From Pseudomonadota bacterium (GTDB lineage: Bacteria > Pseudomonadota > Alphaproteobacteria > Sphingomonadales > Sphingomonadaceae): 63,052 bases of DNA. Below the pieces are notes generated by a model that worked only from the letters and a program-made list of their open reading frames with translations, had not been told where the DNA came from and did not search any database. Below, piece after piece: positions 33,227-42,851 of the stretch (its first letter is position 1; each line of letters begins with the position of its first letter). The translations under genes were made by a program, and so were the position numbers. The stretch covers positions 1 to 63,052 of the forward strand of contig JAKPHK010000089.1 in the NCBI GenBank assembly GCA_029550345.1, read 5' to 3'.

Positions 33227-35182
33227 ATGAACAGGACAACAGGGACCGCCATCGCTGCGGCCGCGCTCGCCCTTGCCGCGCCGGCCATTTCCGCCACCCT
33301 TTCCGCCCCCGTGGCCGTGCCGCTTTCGCGGATGGTGCCCGATGCGGCGGACAAGCCCTATCCGGGCGGAACGATGACGCTGGACATCGACGCGACCGAC
33401 GTGACCCGCGGGGTTTACCGCGTGACCCAGACCGTGCCGGTCGCCCCCGGCACGGGCAAGCTGATCCTGATGCTGCCGCAGTGGCTGCCCGGCAATCACG
33501 GCCCGCGCGGGCCGATGGCCGAACTGGTCGATGTGCATTTCTTCGCCGGCGGGCAGGAACTGAAGTGGAAACGCGATCCGATCGAGGTCTTTGCCTTCCA
33601 TATCGAAGTGCCCGAAGGCGCGAAGGAAGTGGTGGCGAAGTTCATCCACACCAGCCCGCTGCAATCGAACGAGGGCCGGATCACCATGACGCAGGAGATG
33701 CTCAACCTGCAGTGGGAGAAGATGAGCCTCTATCCCGCCGGCCACTATGTCCGCCAGATCCGGGTCAAACCCAGCGTGACGATCCCGCAGGGCTGGACCG
33801 CGGCGGCGGCGCTGGATGGGGCGAAGCAGCAGGGCAACCGGCTGAGCTGGGACGAAACCAGTTACGAGATTCTGGTCGATTCGCCGATCTTCGCGGGCAA
33901 GTTCTTTCGCAAGTGGGACCTGGGCCAGAACGTCACCCTTAACGTCGTGTCGGACAAGCCCGAGCAGTTGGCCGCCAAGCCCGAACAGATCGAACCCTAT
34001 CGCCATCTGGTGAGCGAGGCGCGGCTGGCCTTCGGCGCCAACCATTTCGATCGCTATGAATTCCTGCTGGCGCTGACCGACCGGATGGGCGGGATCGGGC
34101 TTGAGCATCACCGCTCTAGCGAGAACCAGCTTGAGCCGACCGCCTTTACCGAATGGGACAAGTTCGATTGGGACCGCAACCTGCTGCCCCATGAATATTC
34201 GCACTCATGGTCGGGCAAGTATCGCCGCCCGTCGCGGCTGTGGACGCCGGACTATCGCCAGCCGATGCAGGACGATCTGCTGTGGACCTATGAAGGGCAG
34301 GACCAGTTCTGGGGCACGGTCCTGGCCGCGCGGTCGGGCCTGCAGAAGAAGGAAACAGTGCTGGGGATGCTGGCCAGCTGGGCCGGCGGTTTTGCGATGC
34401 AGCCGGGGCGGCGTTGGCGCTCGGTAGAGGATACCGGCCACGATCCGATCTTCGCCGGTCGCAAGGCCAAACCCTTTGCTAGCCTGGCCCGCAACGAGGA
34501 CTATTACACCGAAGGCGCGCTGATCTGGCTGGAAATTGATCAGATCCTGCGTGAAAAGACCGGCGGCAAACGCTCGATCGACGATTTCGCCAAGCTGTTT
34601 TTCGGGATGAACGACGGCGATTATGGCCAGCTGGCCTTTGAGACTGATGAAATCGTCACCAAGCTCAACCAGCTCGCGCCTTATGACTGGGCGGGCTTCA
34701 TCGACAGCCGGATCAATAGCCCCGGTCAGCCCGCGCCGCTGCGCGGGATCGAGATGGGCGGTTACAAGCTGGTCTGGAAGGATGAACCTAACCCCTATGA
34801 CAAGGGCCGGATGACCGATTCCAAGACGCTGTCGCTGGCCTGGTCGATCGGGCTGACGCTGGACAAGGACGGCAAGGTTACCGCTACCCAGTGGGATAGC
34901 CCCGCATTCAACGCCGGGGTGGTGAACGGCGCGAAGATCGTCGCGGTCAACGGCGCGGCCTATGAGGCTGACCTGCTCAAGACCGCGATCACCGCCGCCA
35001 AGGACGGGGCCCCGCTGGAACTGCTGATCCAGCGCGGCAGCCGCTATCAGACGGTCACGATCGACTACAAGGGCGGTCTGCGCTGGCCCTGGCTGGAACG
35101 GGCCGCGCCGGGCAAGGCGCCGACCGGGCTCGATCTGCTGCTCACCCCCAAGCGGCCGATCGCAAAGGCCAAGGGCAAATAG
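33227..35182 (+). CDS. exported M61 family metallopeptidase with PDZ domain
   Basis: A 651-residue secreted glycyl-aminopeptidase-like enzyme. The N-terminus [22 protein letters not shown] is a signal peptide. An N-terminal beta-domain is followed by the zinc motif HEYSH (His322-Glu323-His326) and the third-ligand Glu in [13 protein letters not shown], then a C-terminal PDZ domain with [17 protein letters not shown]. It acts in the periplasm. The ATG at 33227 gives the signal peptide; earlier in-frame starts overlap hisS. The DUF1345 gene starts three bases after its stop. Confidence 0.92.
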   Translation: MNRTTGTAIAAAALALAAPAISATLSAPVAVPLSRMVPDAADKPYPGGTMTLDIDATDVTRGVYRVTQTVPVAPGTGKLILMLPQWLPGNHGPRGPMAELVDVHFFAGGQELKWKRDPIEVFAFHIEVPEGAKEVVAKFIHTSPLQSNEGRITMTQEMLNLQWEKMSLYPAGHYVRQIRVKPSVTIPQGWTAAAALDGAKQQGNRLSWDETSYEILVDSPIFAGKFFRKWDLGQNVTLNVVSDKPEQLAAKPEQIEPYRHLVSEARLAFGANHFDRYEFLLALTDRMGGIGLEHHRSSENQLEPTAFTEWDKFDWDRNLLPHEYSHSWSGKYRRPSRLWTPDYRQPMQDDLLWTYEGQDQFWGTVLAARSGLQKKETVLGMLASWAGGFAMQPGRRWRSVEDTGHDPIFAGRKAKPFASLARNEDYYTEGALIWLEIDQILREKTGGKRSIDDFAKLFFGMNDGDYGQLAFETDEIVTKLNQLAPYDWAGFIDSRINSPGQPAPLRGIEMGGYKLVWKDEPNPYDKGRMTDSKTLSLAWSIGLTLDKDGKVTATQWDSPAFNAGVVNGAKIVAVNGAAYEADLLKTAITAAKDGAPLELLIQRGSRYQTVTIDYKGGLRWPWLERAAPGKAPTGLDLLLTPKRPIAKAKGK

Positions 35183-35184
35183 GA

Positions 35185-35850
35185 ATGGCGCGGACGGCGT
35201 ACCGGCGGTCCGGCAAGCTGCTGCCGCCGCGCTTTATGCTGTTCCTGCTGCTGATGGCGGCGATCGCGCTGGGGCTGATGGCACTGCACGGGCAGCCGTG
35301 GGCCAACGCGCTGGTGATCGGCTTCGATATCGCCGCATCGGCCTTCACGCTTTCGCTGCTGCCGCTGCTGCGCGATCGCAGCGCTGCCGATATGCGCCGC
35401 GATGCAGCCGGCAACGATGCCGGGCGCGGACTGGTGCTGCTGATCACCAGCGTTACCGCCGCGGCGATCATGGCGGCGATCGCGGCCGAGCTGCCCAGCG
35501 CCAAGCAAGGCGATCTGCTGGCGATCACCAACCTGATCGGCACGCTGGCGCTGTCATGGGCGTTCACCAACCTGATCTTCATGCTGCATTACGCCCATAT
35601 GCATTATGTTCCCGCGGACGATGGCAGCGGCGACCATGGCGGGTTCGATTTTCCCGGAACGAAGTCCCCGGACTATTGGGATTTCCTCTACTTCGCCTTC
35701 ACCGCCGGGATGAGCTTTGCCGCCTCTGACGTGAATGTCACCAGCAAGCGGGTGCGGCGCGTGGTGGTGGCGCACTGCCTGCTGTCATTCGTGTTCAACA
35801 TCGGCGTGCTGGCATTTTCGATCAACGTCCTGGCCGGCGCGGCCGGCTGA
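35185..35850 (+). CDS. DUF1345 membrane protein
   Basis: A 221-residue inner-membrane protein with about six hydrophobic helices and the conserved DUF1345 block FDFPGTKSPDYWDFLYFAFTA followed by MSFAASDVNVTS. The conserved Asp/Thr pattern of the block suggests a small transporter or channel but no function is established. It starts three bases after the M61 peptidase stop, so it is probably cotranscribed. Confidence 0.85.
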   Translation: MARTAYRRSGKLLPPRFMLFLLLMAAIALGLMALHGQPWANALVIGFDIAASAFTLSLLPLLRDRSAADMRRDAAGNDAGRGLVLLITSVTAAAIMAAIAAELPSAKQGDLLAITNLIGTLALSWAFTNLIFMLHYAHMHYVPADDGSGDHGGFDFPGTKSPDYWDFLYFAFTAGMSFAASDVNVTSKRVRRVVVAHCLLSFVFNIGVLAFSINVLAGAAG

Positions 35851-35910
35851 ACCGATTAGACAAAGGTCGCTGTTGCGGCGCAGCATCGGGACGGCTATGG
35901 CGCGCGCACT

Positions 35911-36456
35911 ATGCGCATCGATCTGATCCCCGTTGGCGATAATCCGCCCGAGAGCCTGAACGTCATCATCGAAGTACCCGTCGGCGGTGAGCCGGTGAAG
36001 TACGAATTCGACAAGGAATCCGGGGCGCTGTTCGTTGACCGGATTCTGCACACGCCGATGCGCTATCCGGCCAATTACGGCTTTGTTCCGCACACCCTGT
36101 CCGACGATGGCGATCCGCTGGACGCGCTGGTCGTCGCCCGCTCGCCCTTCGTTCCGGGCTGCGTGGTGCGGGCCCGGCCGATCGGCGTGCTCAACCTTGA
36201 AGACGAGCACGGCGGCGACGAAAAGCTGATCTGCGTGCCGGTCGATTCGACCTTCCCCTATTATTCCGACATCGGCGAACAGAAGGATCTGCCCTCGATC
36301 GTGCTTCAGCAGATCGAGCACTTCTTCACCCACTACAAGGATCTGGAAGCTGAAAAGTGGGTCCGGATCGGCAAGTGGGGCGATGCCGACGATGCCAAGC
36401 GCGTCGTGCTGGAATGCATCGCGCGCTATGAGGCGGACAAGGCCGCCAAGGGCTGA
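35911..36456 (+). CDS. ppa: inorganic pyrophosphatase
   Basis: A 181-residue soluble family I inorganic pyrophosphatase that hydrolyses PPi to phosphate in the cytoplasm, driving biosynthesis including nucleotide-sugar formation. The metal-binding aspartates lie in DGDPLDALVV, with the nucleotide-anion-binding NYGFVPHTLSDDGDPLDA and YKDLE regions intact. The upstream gap contains TTAGACAAAGGTC (35856-35868), a near copy of a stretch in the hisS leader. A 7-bp hairpin lies between this gene and convergent pmbA. Confidence 0.95.
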   Translation: MRIDLIPVGDNPPESLNVIIEVPVGGEPVKYEFDKESGALFVDRILHTPMRYPANYGFVPHTLSDDGDPLDALVVARSPFVPGCVVRARPIGVLNLEDEHGGDEKLICVPVDSTFPYYSDIGEQKDLPSIVLQQIEHFFTHYKDLEAEKWVRIGKWGDADDAKRVVLECIARYEADKAAKG

Positions 36457-36462
36457 AGTCAG

Positions 36463-36491
36463 GCGGGCGCGTGATCGGCGATTACGCCCGC
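36463..36491. terminator. hairpin between convergent ppa and pmbA
   Basis: GCGGGCG (36463-36469) and CGCCCGC (36485-36491) form a perfect 7-bp stem with a 15-base loop. It lies between the ppa stop (36456) and the pmbA stop (36493). There is no clear T-run on either strand, so it is at best a weak bidirectional terminator. Confidence 0.3.
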
Positions 36492-36492
36492 T

Positions 36493-37839
36493 CTAATCGC
36501 CCGCCACGGTCATCCCGTCGATCCGGATCGTCGGCACGTTGACCGTGCGGTGCCATTCCAGATCGTCGGCGACGCTGAGCTGGCGGTACATCTCGATCAG
36601 GTTGCCGGCGATGGTGAATTCGGCGACCGGGCCGGCCAGTTCACCCTTGACGATGCGAAAGCCTGAGGCGCCCCGGCTGTAATCGCCGGTCACCCCGTTG
36701 ACGCCGTGGCCGATCAGTTCGGACACGAACACGCCCTCTTCGATATCGGCGATCAGTTCGGCGACGCTGACCGATCCGGCGGAAAGGTGGACATTGCTGG
36801 TGCCGACGCCGGGCGATCCGCCCGCACCGCGCACGGCATGGCCGGTCGGGCTGCCGCCAAGCTGACGGGCGGCGGCGCTGTCCATCAGCCAGCCGGTCAG
36901 CCGTCCGTCCGCAACCAGCGCGCGGGGAGCTGTCGCCAGCCCCTCGCCATCGAACGGGCGCGAGGAAAGGCCGCGCAGGCGCAGTGGATCGTCGTGGATC
37001 GCAATGCCGGGGGCAAAGATCTGCTCATCCTCACGGCCCAGCAGAAAGCTCGCGCGGCGGGCGATGGCATTGCCGCTGATCGCCCCGGTCAGGTGCGAGA
37101 TCAGGCTGCCGCCAACCCGCGGATCGAACACCACCGGCATCGGGCCACTCTTGATCCGGCCGGGATTCAGCCGGTGAACCGCGCGCTGCCCGGCCTGACG
37201 CCCGATCTGCTCCAGATCCGGCAGGTCTTCCAGATGGTGCGCCATGCGCCAGGCATAGTCGCGCTGCATCGCGCCGCCTTCTCCAGCGATCGCGGTGGCG
37301 CTGATCCCGTGCATCGTGCCGCCGAACGATCCGGCAAAGCCATGGCTGGTGACCAGCGCGAAATTGCGCCCTGCCAGGCTGGCATGGCCGCCTTCGGAAT
37401 TGGTCACGCCGGGCACGGCGCGAGCCGCATCCTCAACCGCAAGGGCGCGTTCGCGCAGCTCGGCCGGGGTCAGTTCAACCGCGTCGGTTACGTCAAGATC
37501 CGGCAGGGCGCCGCGCAGCAGCAGGTCTTCGGCGGCCAGACCGGCAAAGCGATCATCCGGCGCGGCGCGCGCCATATCGACCGCGCGGGCGGCCAGTTCC
37601 TTCAGCGCCGCATCCGACAGGTCGCTTGAACCAATCGAGGCCGAACGCTGCCCGACGAAAACCCTGAGGTCGAGGTGCTCGCTTTCCGAACGCTCGACAT
37701 CCTCAAGCTGGCCCAGCCGCACCGCGACGCTTTCCGATGATGACCCGGCATAGACCGCGTCGGCGGCGTCAGCCCCGGCGGCGCGCGCCATATCGATCAG
37801 CGCGGCGGCGCGGTCTTGTGCAGATTGGGGGCTGAGCAT
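36493..37839 (-). CDS. pmbA: TldE/PmbA metalloprotease subunit
   Basis: A 448-residue member of the TldD/TldE family. TldD-TldE is a heterodimeric protease that degrades unfolded peptides and matures some microcins, with the zinc motif supplied by TldD. The N-terminal and C-terminal halves both match TldE (for example RLGQLEDVERSE and LIGHGVNGVTGDYSRGASG). Its partner tldD is not in the window. It is convergent with ppa. Length is typical. Confidence 0.92.
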   Translation of the reverse strand: MLSPQSAQDRAAALIDMARAAGADAADAVYAGSSSESVAVRLGQLEDVERSESEHLDLRVFVGQRSASIGSSDLSDAALKELAARAVDMARAAPDDRFAGLAAEDLLLRGALPDLDVTDAVELTPAELRERALAVEDAARAVPGVTNSEGGHASLAGRNFALVTSHGFAGSFGGTMHGISATAIAGEGGAMQRDYAWRMAHHLEDLPDLEQIGRQAGQRAVHRLNPGRIKSGPMPVVFDPRVGGSLISHLTGAISGNAIARRASFLLGREDEQIFAPGIAIHDDPLRLRGLSSRPFDGEGLATAPRALVADGRLTGWLMDSAAARQLGGSPTGHAVRGAGGSPGVGTSNVHLSAGSVSVAELIADIEEGVFVSELIGHGVNGVTGDYSRGASGFRIVKGELAGPVAEFTIAGNLIEMYRQLSVADDLEWHRTVNVPTIRIDGMTVAGD

Positions 37840-37897
37840 CGAAGGGGCAACTCCTGAACTGGAGCCGCCGATCTAGGGATTATCGATCAGAAAGCAA

Positions 37898-38278
37898 TCA
37901 GCCGAACAGCCGGGCCAGCCCCATGAACAGCCCGGATACGACAAAAGGCAGCCCGATTGCCAGAACCCAGAGCCAGACCTGATCGCGCCGGAAGTGCCGG
38001 GCGAATTGCGGATCAGCAGCCTGCGCGTCGCTCAACCGGTTCCACCGCGTTTCGAACCGGCGACAGGCCGGGATGATCGCCGCGACCAGAACGATCAGTG
38101 CAAAATAGGGCAGCATCGATCCGCCGTGGCCGCTGATCGTCCCCATCGTGACGAAGATCTGAAGCGCGGTGTAAACCAGCAGGGCATAGGCGATGTTATC
38201 GCTCATCCGCTTGCGCCAATCGAGCGCATGGCTCCCCGGCGTTGCGGAATCGTCGAACACGCTTTCGATCTTGGCCAT
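37898..38278 (-). CDS. small two-to-three-helix membrane protein, hypothetical
   Basis: A 126-residue protein with hydrophobic segments at about residues 30-50, 55-75 and 95-120 and a charged N-terminus (MAKIESVFDDSATPGSHAL). I do not recognise the family. The ATG at 38278 is chosen for its position after AGGGG; an in-frame ATG at 38320 would add 14 residues. It is transcribed away from lptB and lies 59 bases upstream of pmbA, with which it may form an operon. Confidence 0.65.
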   Translation of the reverse strand: MAKIESVFDDSATPGSHALDWRKRMSDNIAYALLVYTALQIFVTMGTISGHGGSMLPYFALIVLVAAIIPACRRFETRWNRLSDAQAADPQFARHFRRDQVWLWVLAIGLPFVVSGLFMGLARLFG

Positions 38279-38461
38279 GGCCCATCCCCTCTTGCGTTCC
38301 CCAAGGCCTGAGTAAATCACCGAAGGGGGGATCGATCAACCCTTGTTAAGCATTCCCGCCGAGAAGGTGCCCATGGCCCGGCAAACCCCATGCATGAAAC
38401 CTGCCAGATCGATCAACGGTGCTTGCCGCCGGGGCCAAGCCCGCCTAAATCGGCTGCTGTC

Positions 38462-39241
38462 ATGAGCGAAGTTCACCATCTGGTCGCCCCCAACACCGAT
38501 GCCATGAAGCCCATTCCACAGGGCGGGCTTGAGGTGATCTCGATCGCCAAATCCTACGACAAGCGTGCGGTGCTGACCGACATCTCGCTGTCGGTCGGCA
38601 AGGGAGAGGTGCTGGGCCTGCTTGGCCCCAACGGCGCGGGCAAGACCACCTGTTTCTATTCGATCATGGGGCTGGTGCGCCCGGATTCGGGCCGGATCCT
38701 GATGGACGGGATCGATGTCACCCAGCTGCCGATGTACCGCCGCGCGATCCTGGGGCTGGGATACCTGCCGCAGGAAACCAGCATTTTCCGCGGCATGACG
38801 GTTGAACAGAATATCGCCTGCGTGCTCGAACTGGCCGAGCCAGATGCTGCCACCCGCGAGCGCGAATTGCAGCGCCTGCTCGATGAATTCGGGCTCGATC
38901 GGCTCCGCTCCAGCCCCGCCATGGCGCTGTCCGGCGGTGAACGCCGCCGCTGCGAGATTGCCCGGGCACTGGCCGCCAACCCTTCGATCATGCTGCTTGA
39001 CGAACCCTTCGCCGGGATCGACCCGCTTTCGATCAGTGACATCCGCCATCTGGTGACCGACCTCAAGCAGCGTGGAATCGGCGTTCTGATCACCGATCAC
39101 AACGTCCGCGAAACGCTGGATATCGTTGACCGGGCCTGCATCATCTATGGCGGGCAGGTGCTGTTCGCGGGAAGCCCCGAAGAGCTGGTCGCGGACGAGA
39201 ATGTGCGCAGATTGTATCTGGGCGAAGGGTTCACGCTTTAG
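38462..39241 (+). CDS. lptB: LPS export ABC transporter ATPase LptB
   Basis: A 259-residue ATP-binding protein powering the Lpt bridge that moves LPS from the inner to the outer membrane. Walker A GPNGAGKTTC, Q-loop LPQE, signature LSGGERRRCE, Walker B IMLLDEPFAGIDP and H-loop ITDH are all intact and LptB-like. The ATG at 38462 (MSEVHHLVAP) is preferred over an in-frame ATG at 38390. Its stop is 11 bases before rpoN. The usual upstream lptC and lptA genes are absent here. Confidence 0.93.
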   Translation: MSEVHHLVAPNTDAMKPIPQGGLEVISIAKSYDKRAVLTDISLSVGKGEVLGLLGPNGAGKTTCFYSIMGLVRPDSGRILMDGIDVTQLPMYRRAILGLGYLPQETSIFRGMTVEQNIACVLELAEPDAATRERELQRLLDEFGLDRLRSSPAMALSGGERRRCEIARALAANPSIMLLDEPFAGIDPLSISDIRHLVTDLKQRGIGVLITDHNVRETLDIVDRACIIYGGQVLFAGSPEELVADENVRRLYLGEGFTL

Positions 39242-39252
39242 GCCGACCGACC

Positions 39253-40734
39253 ATGGCTCTCGGCCCGCGCCTTGATCTTCGGCAATCGCAATCGCTGGTG
39301 ATGACGCCCCAGCTCCAGCAGGCGATCAAGCTGCTGGCGCTATCCAACCTGGAAATCGAAGCCTTTATCGGTGAAGCGCTGGAGGCCAATCCGCTGCTCG
39401 ATCTCGGCGGCGGCGCCCCCGCCGATCCGGCCGAAACGATCGCGCCGGATGAAGTGCGCCGCACCACGCTGGAAAGCTCCCCGGCCGATCAGCTGATCGC
39501 TGAAGGCCGCGCTGCCGATGACCGTCCACTCGATATTGATCCCACTGCGCTGGACCGCGATCACGACACCGGCGACTGGAGCGCCGATTTCCGGATGGCC
39601 CCGGGCGAGGACGGCCCCGGAATCGATGAACGCGGCGGTGAAGCGCCAAGCCTGGCCGAACACCTCTTCGCCCAGATTGGCCCAGCCGCAACCGACCCAG
39701 CCACGGCCTTCATTGCCCGGCACATCGCAGGAGAACTGGACGAGGCCGGATACCTGCCCGCCACCACCGCCGAACTGGCTGCCGATCTGGGGGTGGACGA
39801 GGACGAGGTCGAAGCGGCGCTGGCGTTGGTCCAGTCGCTCGATCCCACAGGGGTCGGCGCGCGCAGCCTGGGCGAGTGTCTGGCGCTTCAAGCCAGAGAG
39901 GCCGACCGTTACGATCCCTGCATGGCCCGCCTGCTCGACAATCTCGAACTGTTGGGGCGTGGCGAACTGCCCCGGCTGAAACGGATGTGCGGGGTCGATG
40001 ACGAGGATTTCGCCGATATGCTCGCCGAGCTGCGCGGCTATGATCCCAAGCCGGGGCTGCGCTTTTCCAGCGGCGGTGGAGATCCGGTTACGCCTGACAT
40101 CCTGCTGATCCCCCGCGCCGACGGAGGCTGGGATCTGCAACTCAACCAAGCCACCCTGCCGCGGCTGGTGGTCAACCGCAGCTACTATGTCGAAATGCGC
40201 GGTGCGTGTGATGATAAGGCCGCGCGCGGCTGGCTTTCAGATAAACTGGCCGATGCCAACTGGCTGCTGAAGGCACTGGACCAACGCGCCAAGACCATCC
40301 TCAAGGTCGCCAGCGAAGTTGTGAAACAGCAGGACGGCTTTTTCCGCCATGGGGTTTCGCACCTGAAGCCGCTGACCCTGCGGGCTGTGGCCGAAGCGAT
40401 CGAGATGCACGAATCGACCGTCAGCCGGGTCACCAGCGCCAAATACCTGTCCTGCCCGCGCGGCACCTTCGAATTGAAGTACTTCTTCACCTCGGGCGTG
40501 GCTTCGGCTGACGGCGACGGCGCGGTCTCAGCCGAAGCGGTCAAGGCCGCGATCCGCGCGTTGATCGACGCAGAAGACCCCAAGGCGATCCTGTCCGACG
40601 ACACCCTGGTCGATCTGCTGAAGGACAAGGGCTTCGACCTTGCCCGCCGTACCGTCGCCAAATACCGCGAGGCGATCGGCCTCGGCTCCTCGGTCCAGCG
40701 GCGGCGGCAAAAGGCGCTGGCAGGATTGCGCTGA
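39253..40734 (+). CDS. rpoN: RNA polymerase sigma-54 factor RpoN
   Basis: A 493-residue sigma-54. Region I at the N-terminus is Gln-rich and typical (LRQSQSLVMTPQLQQAIKLL), the acidic region II follows, and the C-terminal RpoN box ARRTVAKYREAIGLGSS that contacts the -24 element is intact. It directs transcription of nitrogen, motility or envelope genes together with activator ATPases, none of which is in this window. It is immediately downstream of lptB, the common arrangement, but the usual hpf and ptsN genes do not follow. Confidence 0.95.
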   Translation: MALGPRLDLRQSQSLVMTPQLQQAIKLLALSNLEIEAFIGEALEANPLLDLGGGAPADPAETIAPDEVRRTTLESSPADQLIAEGRAADDRPLDIDPTALDRDHDTGDWSADFRMAPGEDGPGIDERGGEAPSLAEHLFAQIGPAATDPATAFIARHIAGELDEAGYLPATTAELAADLGVDEDEVEAALALVQSLDPTGVGARSLGECLALQAREADRYDPCMARLLDNLELLGRGELPRLKRMCGVDDEDFADMLAELRGYDPKPGLRFSSGGGDPVTPDILLIPRADGGWDLQLNQATLPRLVVNRSYYVEMRGACDDKAARGWLSDKLADANWLLKALDQRAKTILKVASEVVKQQDGFFRHGVSHLKPLTLRAVAEAIEMHESTVSRVTSAKYLSCPRGTFELKYFFTSGVASADGDGAVSAEAVKAAIRALIDAEDPKAILSDDTLVDLLKDKGFDLARRTVAKYREAIGLGSSVQRRRQKALAGLR

Positions 40735-40742
40735 TCGGCTAG

Positions 40743-40770
40743 TCTCCCTGCCATTGCATTGCAGGGGAGA
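40743..40770 (+). promoter_or_regulatory. hairpin covering the Shine-Dalgarno of the amidohydrolase
   Basis: TCTCCCTGC (40743-40751) pairs with GCAGGGGAGA (40761-40770) through one bulged G, loop CATTGCATT. The 3' arm contains GGGGAG, six bases before the ATG at 40776, so folding would hide the ribosome site. Its function, if any, is not known. Confidence 0.3.
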
Positions 40771-40775
40771 ACACC

Positions 40776-42812
40776 ATGAAGCCGTTTCACCTGATTGCCG
40801 GATGCGCATTGGCCGCGCTTGCCGCCGCGCCCGCCCTGGCTGACCGCCTGGAATACCGCGTACTGGTGCAGAGCCGCGACATCGGCCACTACACCGTGGA
40901 TCGTGAAGGCGGCCGGGCCGTGATCGATTTCGATTACAAGGAGAATGGCCGCGGGCCGACCATCAAGGAGGATGTCCGGCTCGACAAGCAGGGTTTCCCG
41001 GTCAACTGGACGATTACCGGGCGCACCACCTTCGGCAATCTGGTGAATGAGAGCTTCCGGCGCGGCCCCGGGTTTGCGATGTGGCGCGATCTGGCCGGTC
41101 CCGGCGCGATCAAGGGCAAGGACGCGCCGCTGCTCTATGCCTCGCAGAACGGATCACCGTTCGACATCTCGGTGATGGCCAAGGCCCTGCTCGCCGATCC
41201 CGATCACACCATGGCGGTCGCGCCGGGCGGCATCGCCAGCCTGACCGAGCGCGGTCGTTCCAGCTTCGATGGGCCGGACGGCAAAATCGAAGTGATCACC
41301 TATGAACTGACCGGGCTCTCGCTCAACCCCAGCTATATTACGCTTGATGCCAGTGGTGAGCTGTTCGCCGTGGCCAGCGCCGATTTCATCATGGCCCGCA
41401 AGGGTTATGAACAGGCCGCCGACGTGCCGCTGCGGGCTTTGTCCGAAAAGCTCGAGTCCGAGCGTTTTTCCCGCCTGCAAAGCGAATATGCGCACCGTTT
41501 CGATGTGCCGGTGCGGATCCGCAACGTGCGGATTTTCGATCCGGTCAAGGGCACCCGCGGCGAACCCAGCGATGTCGTGATCCACAAGGGCCGGATCACC
41601 GGCATTGTCCCGGCCGGCAGCCCGGCCACGCCGGGCGAGGCGGCGATTGACGGCGCGGGCGGAACGCTGGTGCCGGGGATGTTCGAAATGCACGGGCACC
41701 TTGCGCAGCAGGACGCGCTGCTCAACGTCCTGGCCGGGATCACCACGATCCGCGACATGGGCAACGACAACGCCGTTCTCGACGTGCTGATAGACCGGAT
41801 CGGCAAGGGCGAAGTGGCCGGGCCGCACATGATCCGCTCGGGCTTTATCGAGGGCAAGAGCCCCTACAATTCGGCCACCGGCATCCTGGTTTCAAGCGAG
41901 GCCGAAGCGATCGAGGCGGTGCGCTGGTACGCCGCGCGCGGCTACTGGCAGGCCAAGCTCTATAGTTCGATGGACCCCAAATGGGCTCCGGCCGTCGTGG
42001 CGGAGGCGCACCGGCAGGGAATGCGCGTGGCCGGCCATGTCCCGGCCTTTTCCAGCGCCGATGAAATGATCGCGGCGGGCTATGACGAGCTGACCCACGT
42101 CAACCAGTTGATGCTGGGCTGGGTGCTCAACCCCGGCGAGGATACCCGCACATTGTTCCGCTTTACGGCGATGCGGCGTTTCCCCTCGATCGATCTCGAT
42201 TCGCCGAAGGTGCGCAAAACCCTGGATGCAATGGTTGCCAAAGGCGTGGCACACGAACCCACTATTGCGATCCACGAGCTGGGTCTGACCGCGGTGGACG
42301 GCAAGCCCAATCCCGGCGCGATCGACTATATCGATCATCTGCCGCCAGCCGAACAGCGCCAGCAGAAGCAGGCGCTGTTCGGCGCCGATACCCCGCAACA
42401 ACGAGCCGAATATGTCGCCGCCTATGCCAAGATAATGGACACGCTGCGGCTGATGCATCGGCGCGGGATCCTGCTGATCCCCGGGACCGATCTGGGCGGC
42501 GGCTTTACCTATCACCGCGAACTGGAACTGTTCGGGCAGCTGGGGATGACTCCGTCCGAAGTGCTGCGCCGTGCAACCTGGGACATGGCCCGCTACACTG
42601 GCCGGGACCAGCAGCAAGGCAGTATCGAGCGCGGCAAGCTGGCCGATTTTTTCCTGGTGCCGGGCGATCCGACCCAGGACCTGAAAGCGATCAAGAAGGT
42701 CGCCATGGTATCGATGGGCGGAACAATCTATTTCCCCGACGAAGTTTACCCGGCGCTGGGAATTCGGCCATTCGCCTTCGTTCCCAAGCTGACTGTTCCG
42801 GCCACGAAATAG
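40776..42812 (+). CDS. exported amidohydrolase family protein
   Basis: A 678-residue secreted metal-dependent hydrolase. The N-terminus MKPFHLIAGCALAALAAAPALA is a signal peptide. An unassigned beta-rich domain (about residues 20-225) precedes the TIM-barrel amidohydrolase, with metal ligands in EMHGHLAQQ, MRVAGHVPAF, ELTHVNQL and IPGTDLGGG (Asp), and a final GKLADFFLVPGDPTQDL. It resembles imidazolonepropionase-like and D-aminoacylase-like exported enzymes. Substrate unknown. It stops 40 bases before the antiporter gene, and the two could be cotranscribed. Confidence 0.85.
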   Translation: MKPFHLIAGCALAALAAAPALADRLEYRVLVQSRDIGHYTVDREGGRAVIDFDYKENGRGPTIKEDVRLDKQGFPVNWTITGRTTFGNLVNESFRRGPGFAMWRDLAGPGAIKGKDAPLLYASQNGSPFDISVMAKALLADPDHTMAVAPGGIASLTERGRSSFDGPDGKIEVITYELTGLSLNPSYITLDASGELFAVASADFIMARKGYEQAADVPLRALSEKLESERFSRLQSEYAHRFDVPVRIRNVRIFDPVKGTRGEPSDVVIHKGRITGIVPAGSPATPGEAAIDGAGGTLVPGMFEMHGHLAQQDALLNVLAGITTIRDMGNDNAVLDVLIDRIGKGEVAGPHMIRSGFIEGKSPYNSATGILVSSEAEAIEAVRWYAARGYWQAKLYSSMDPKWAPAVVAEAHRQGMRVAGHVPAFSSADEMIAAGYDELTHVNQLMLGWVLNPGEDTRTLFRFTAMRRFPSIDLDSPKVRKTLDAMVAKGVAHEPTIAIHELGLTAVDGKPNPGAIDYIDHLPPAEQRQQKQALFGADTPQQRAEYVAAYAKIMDTLRLMHRRGILLIPGTDLGGGFTYHRELELFGQLGMTPSEVLRRATWDMARYTGRDQQQGSIERGKLADFFLVPGDPTQDLKAIKKVAMVSMGGTIYFPDEVYPALGIRPFAFVPKLTVPATK

Positions 42813-42851
42813 TCAGTCGCCCTCCGTCTCATCGATCAAGGACTTACCTTC

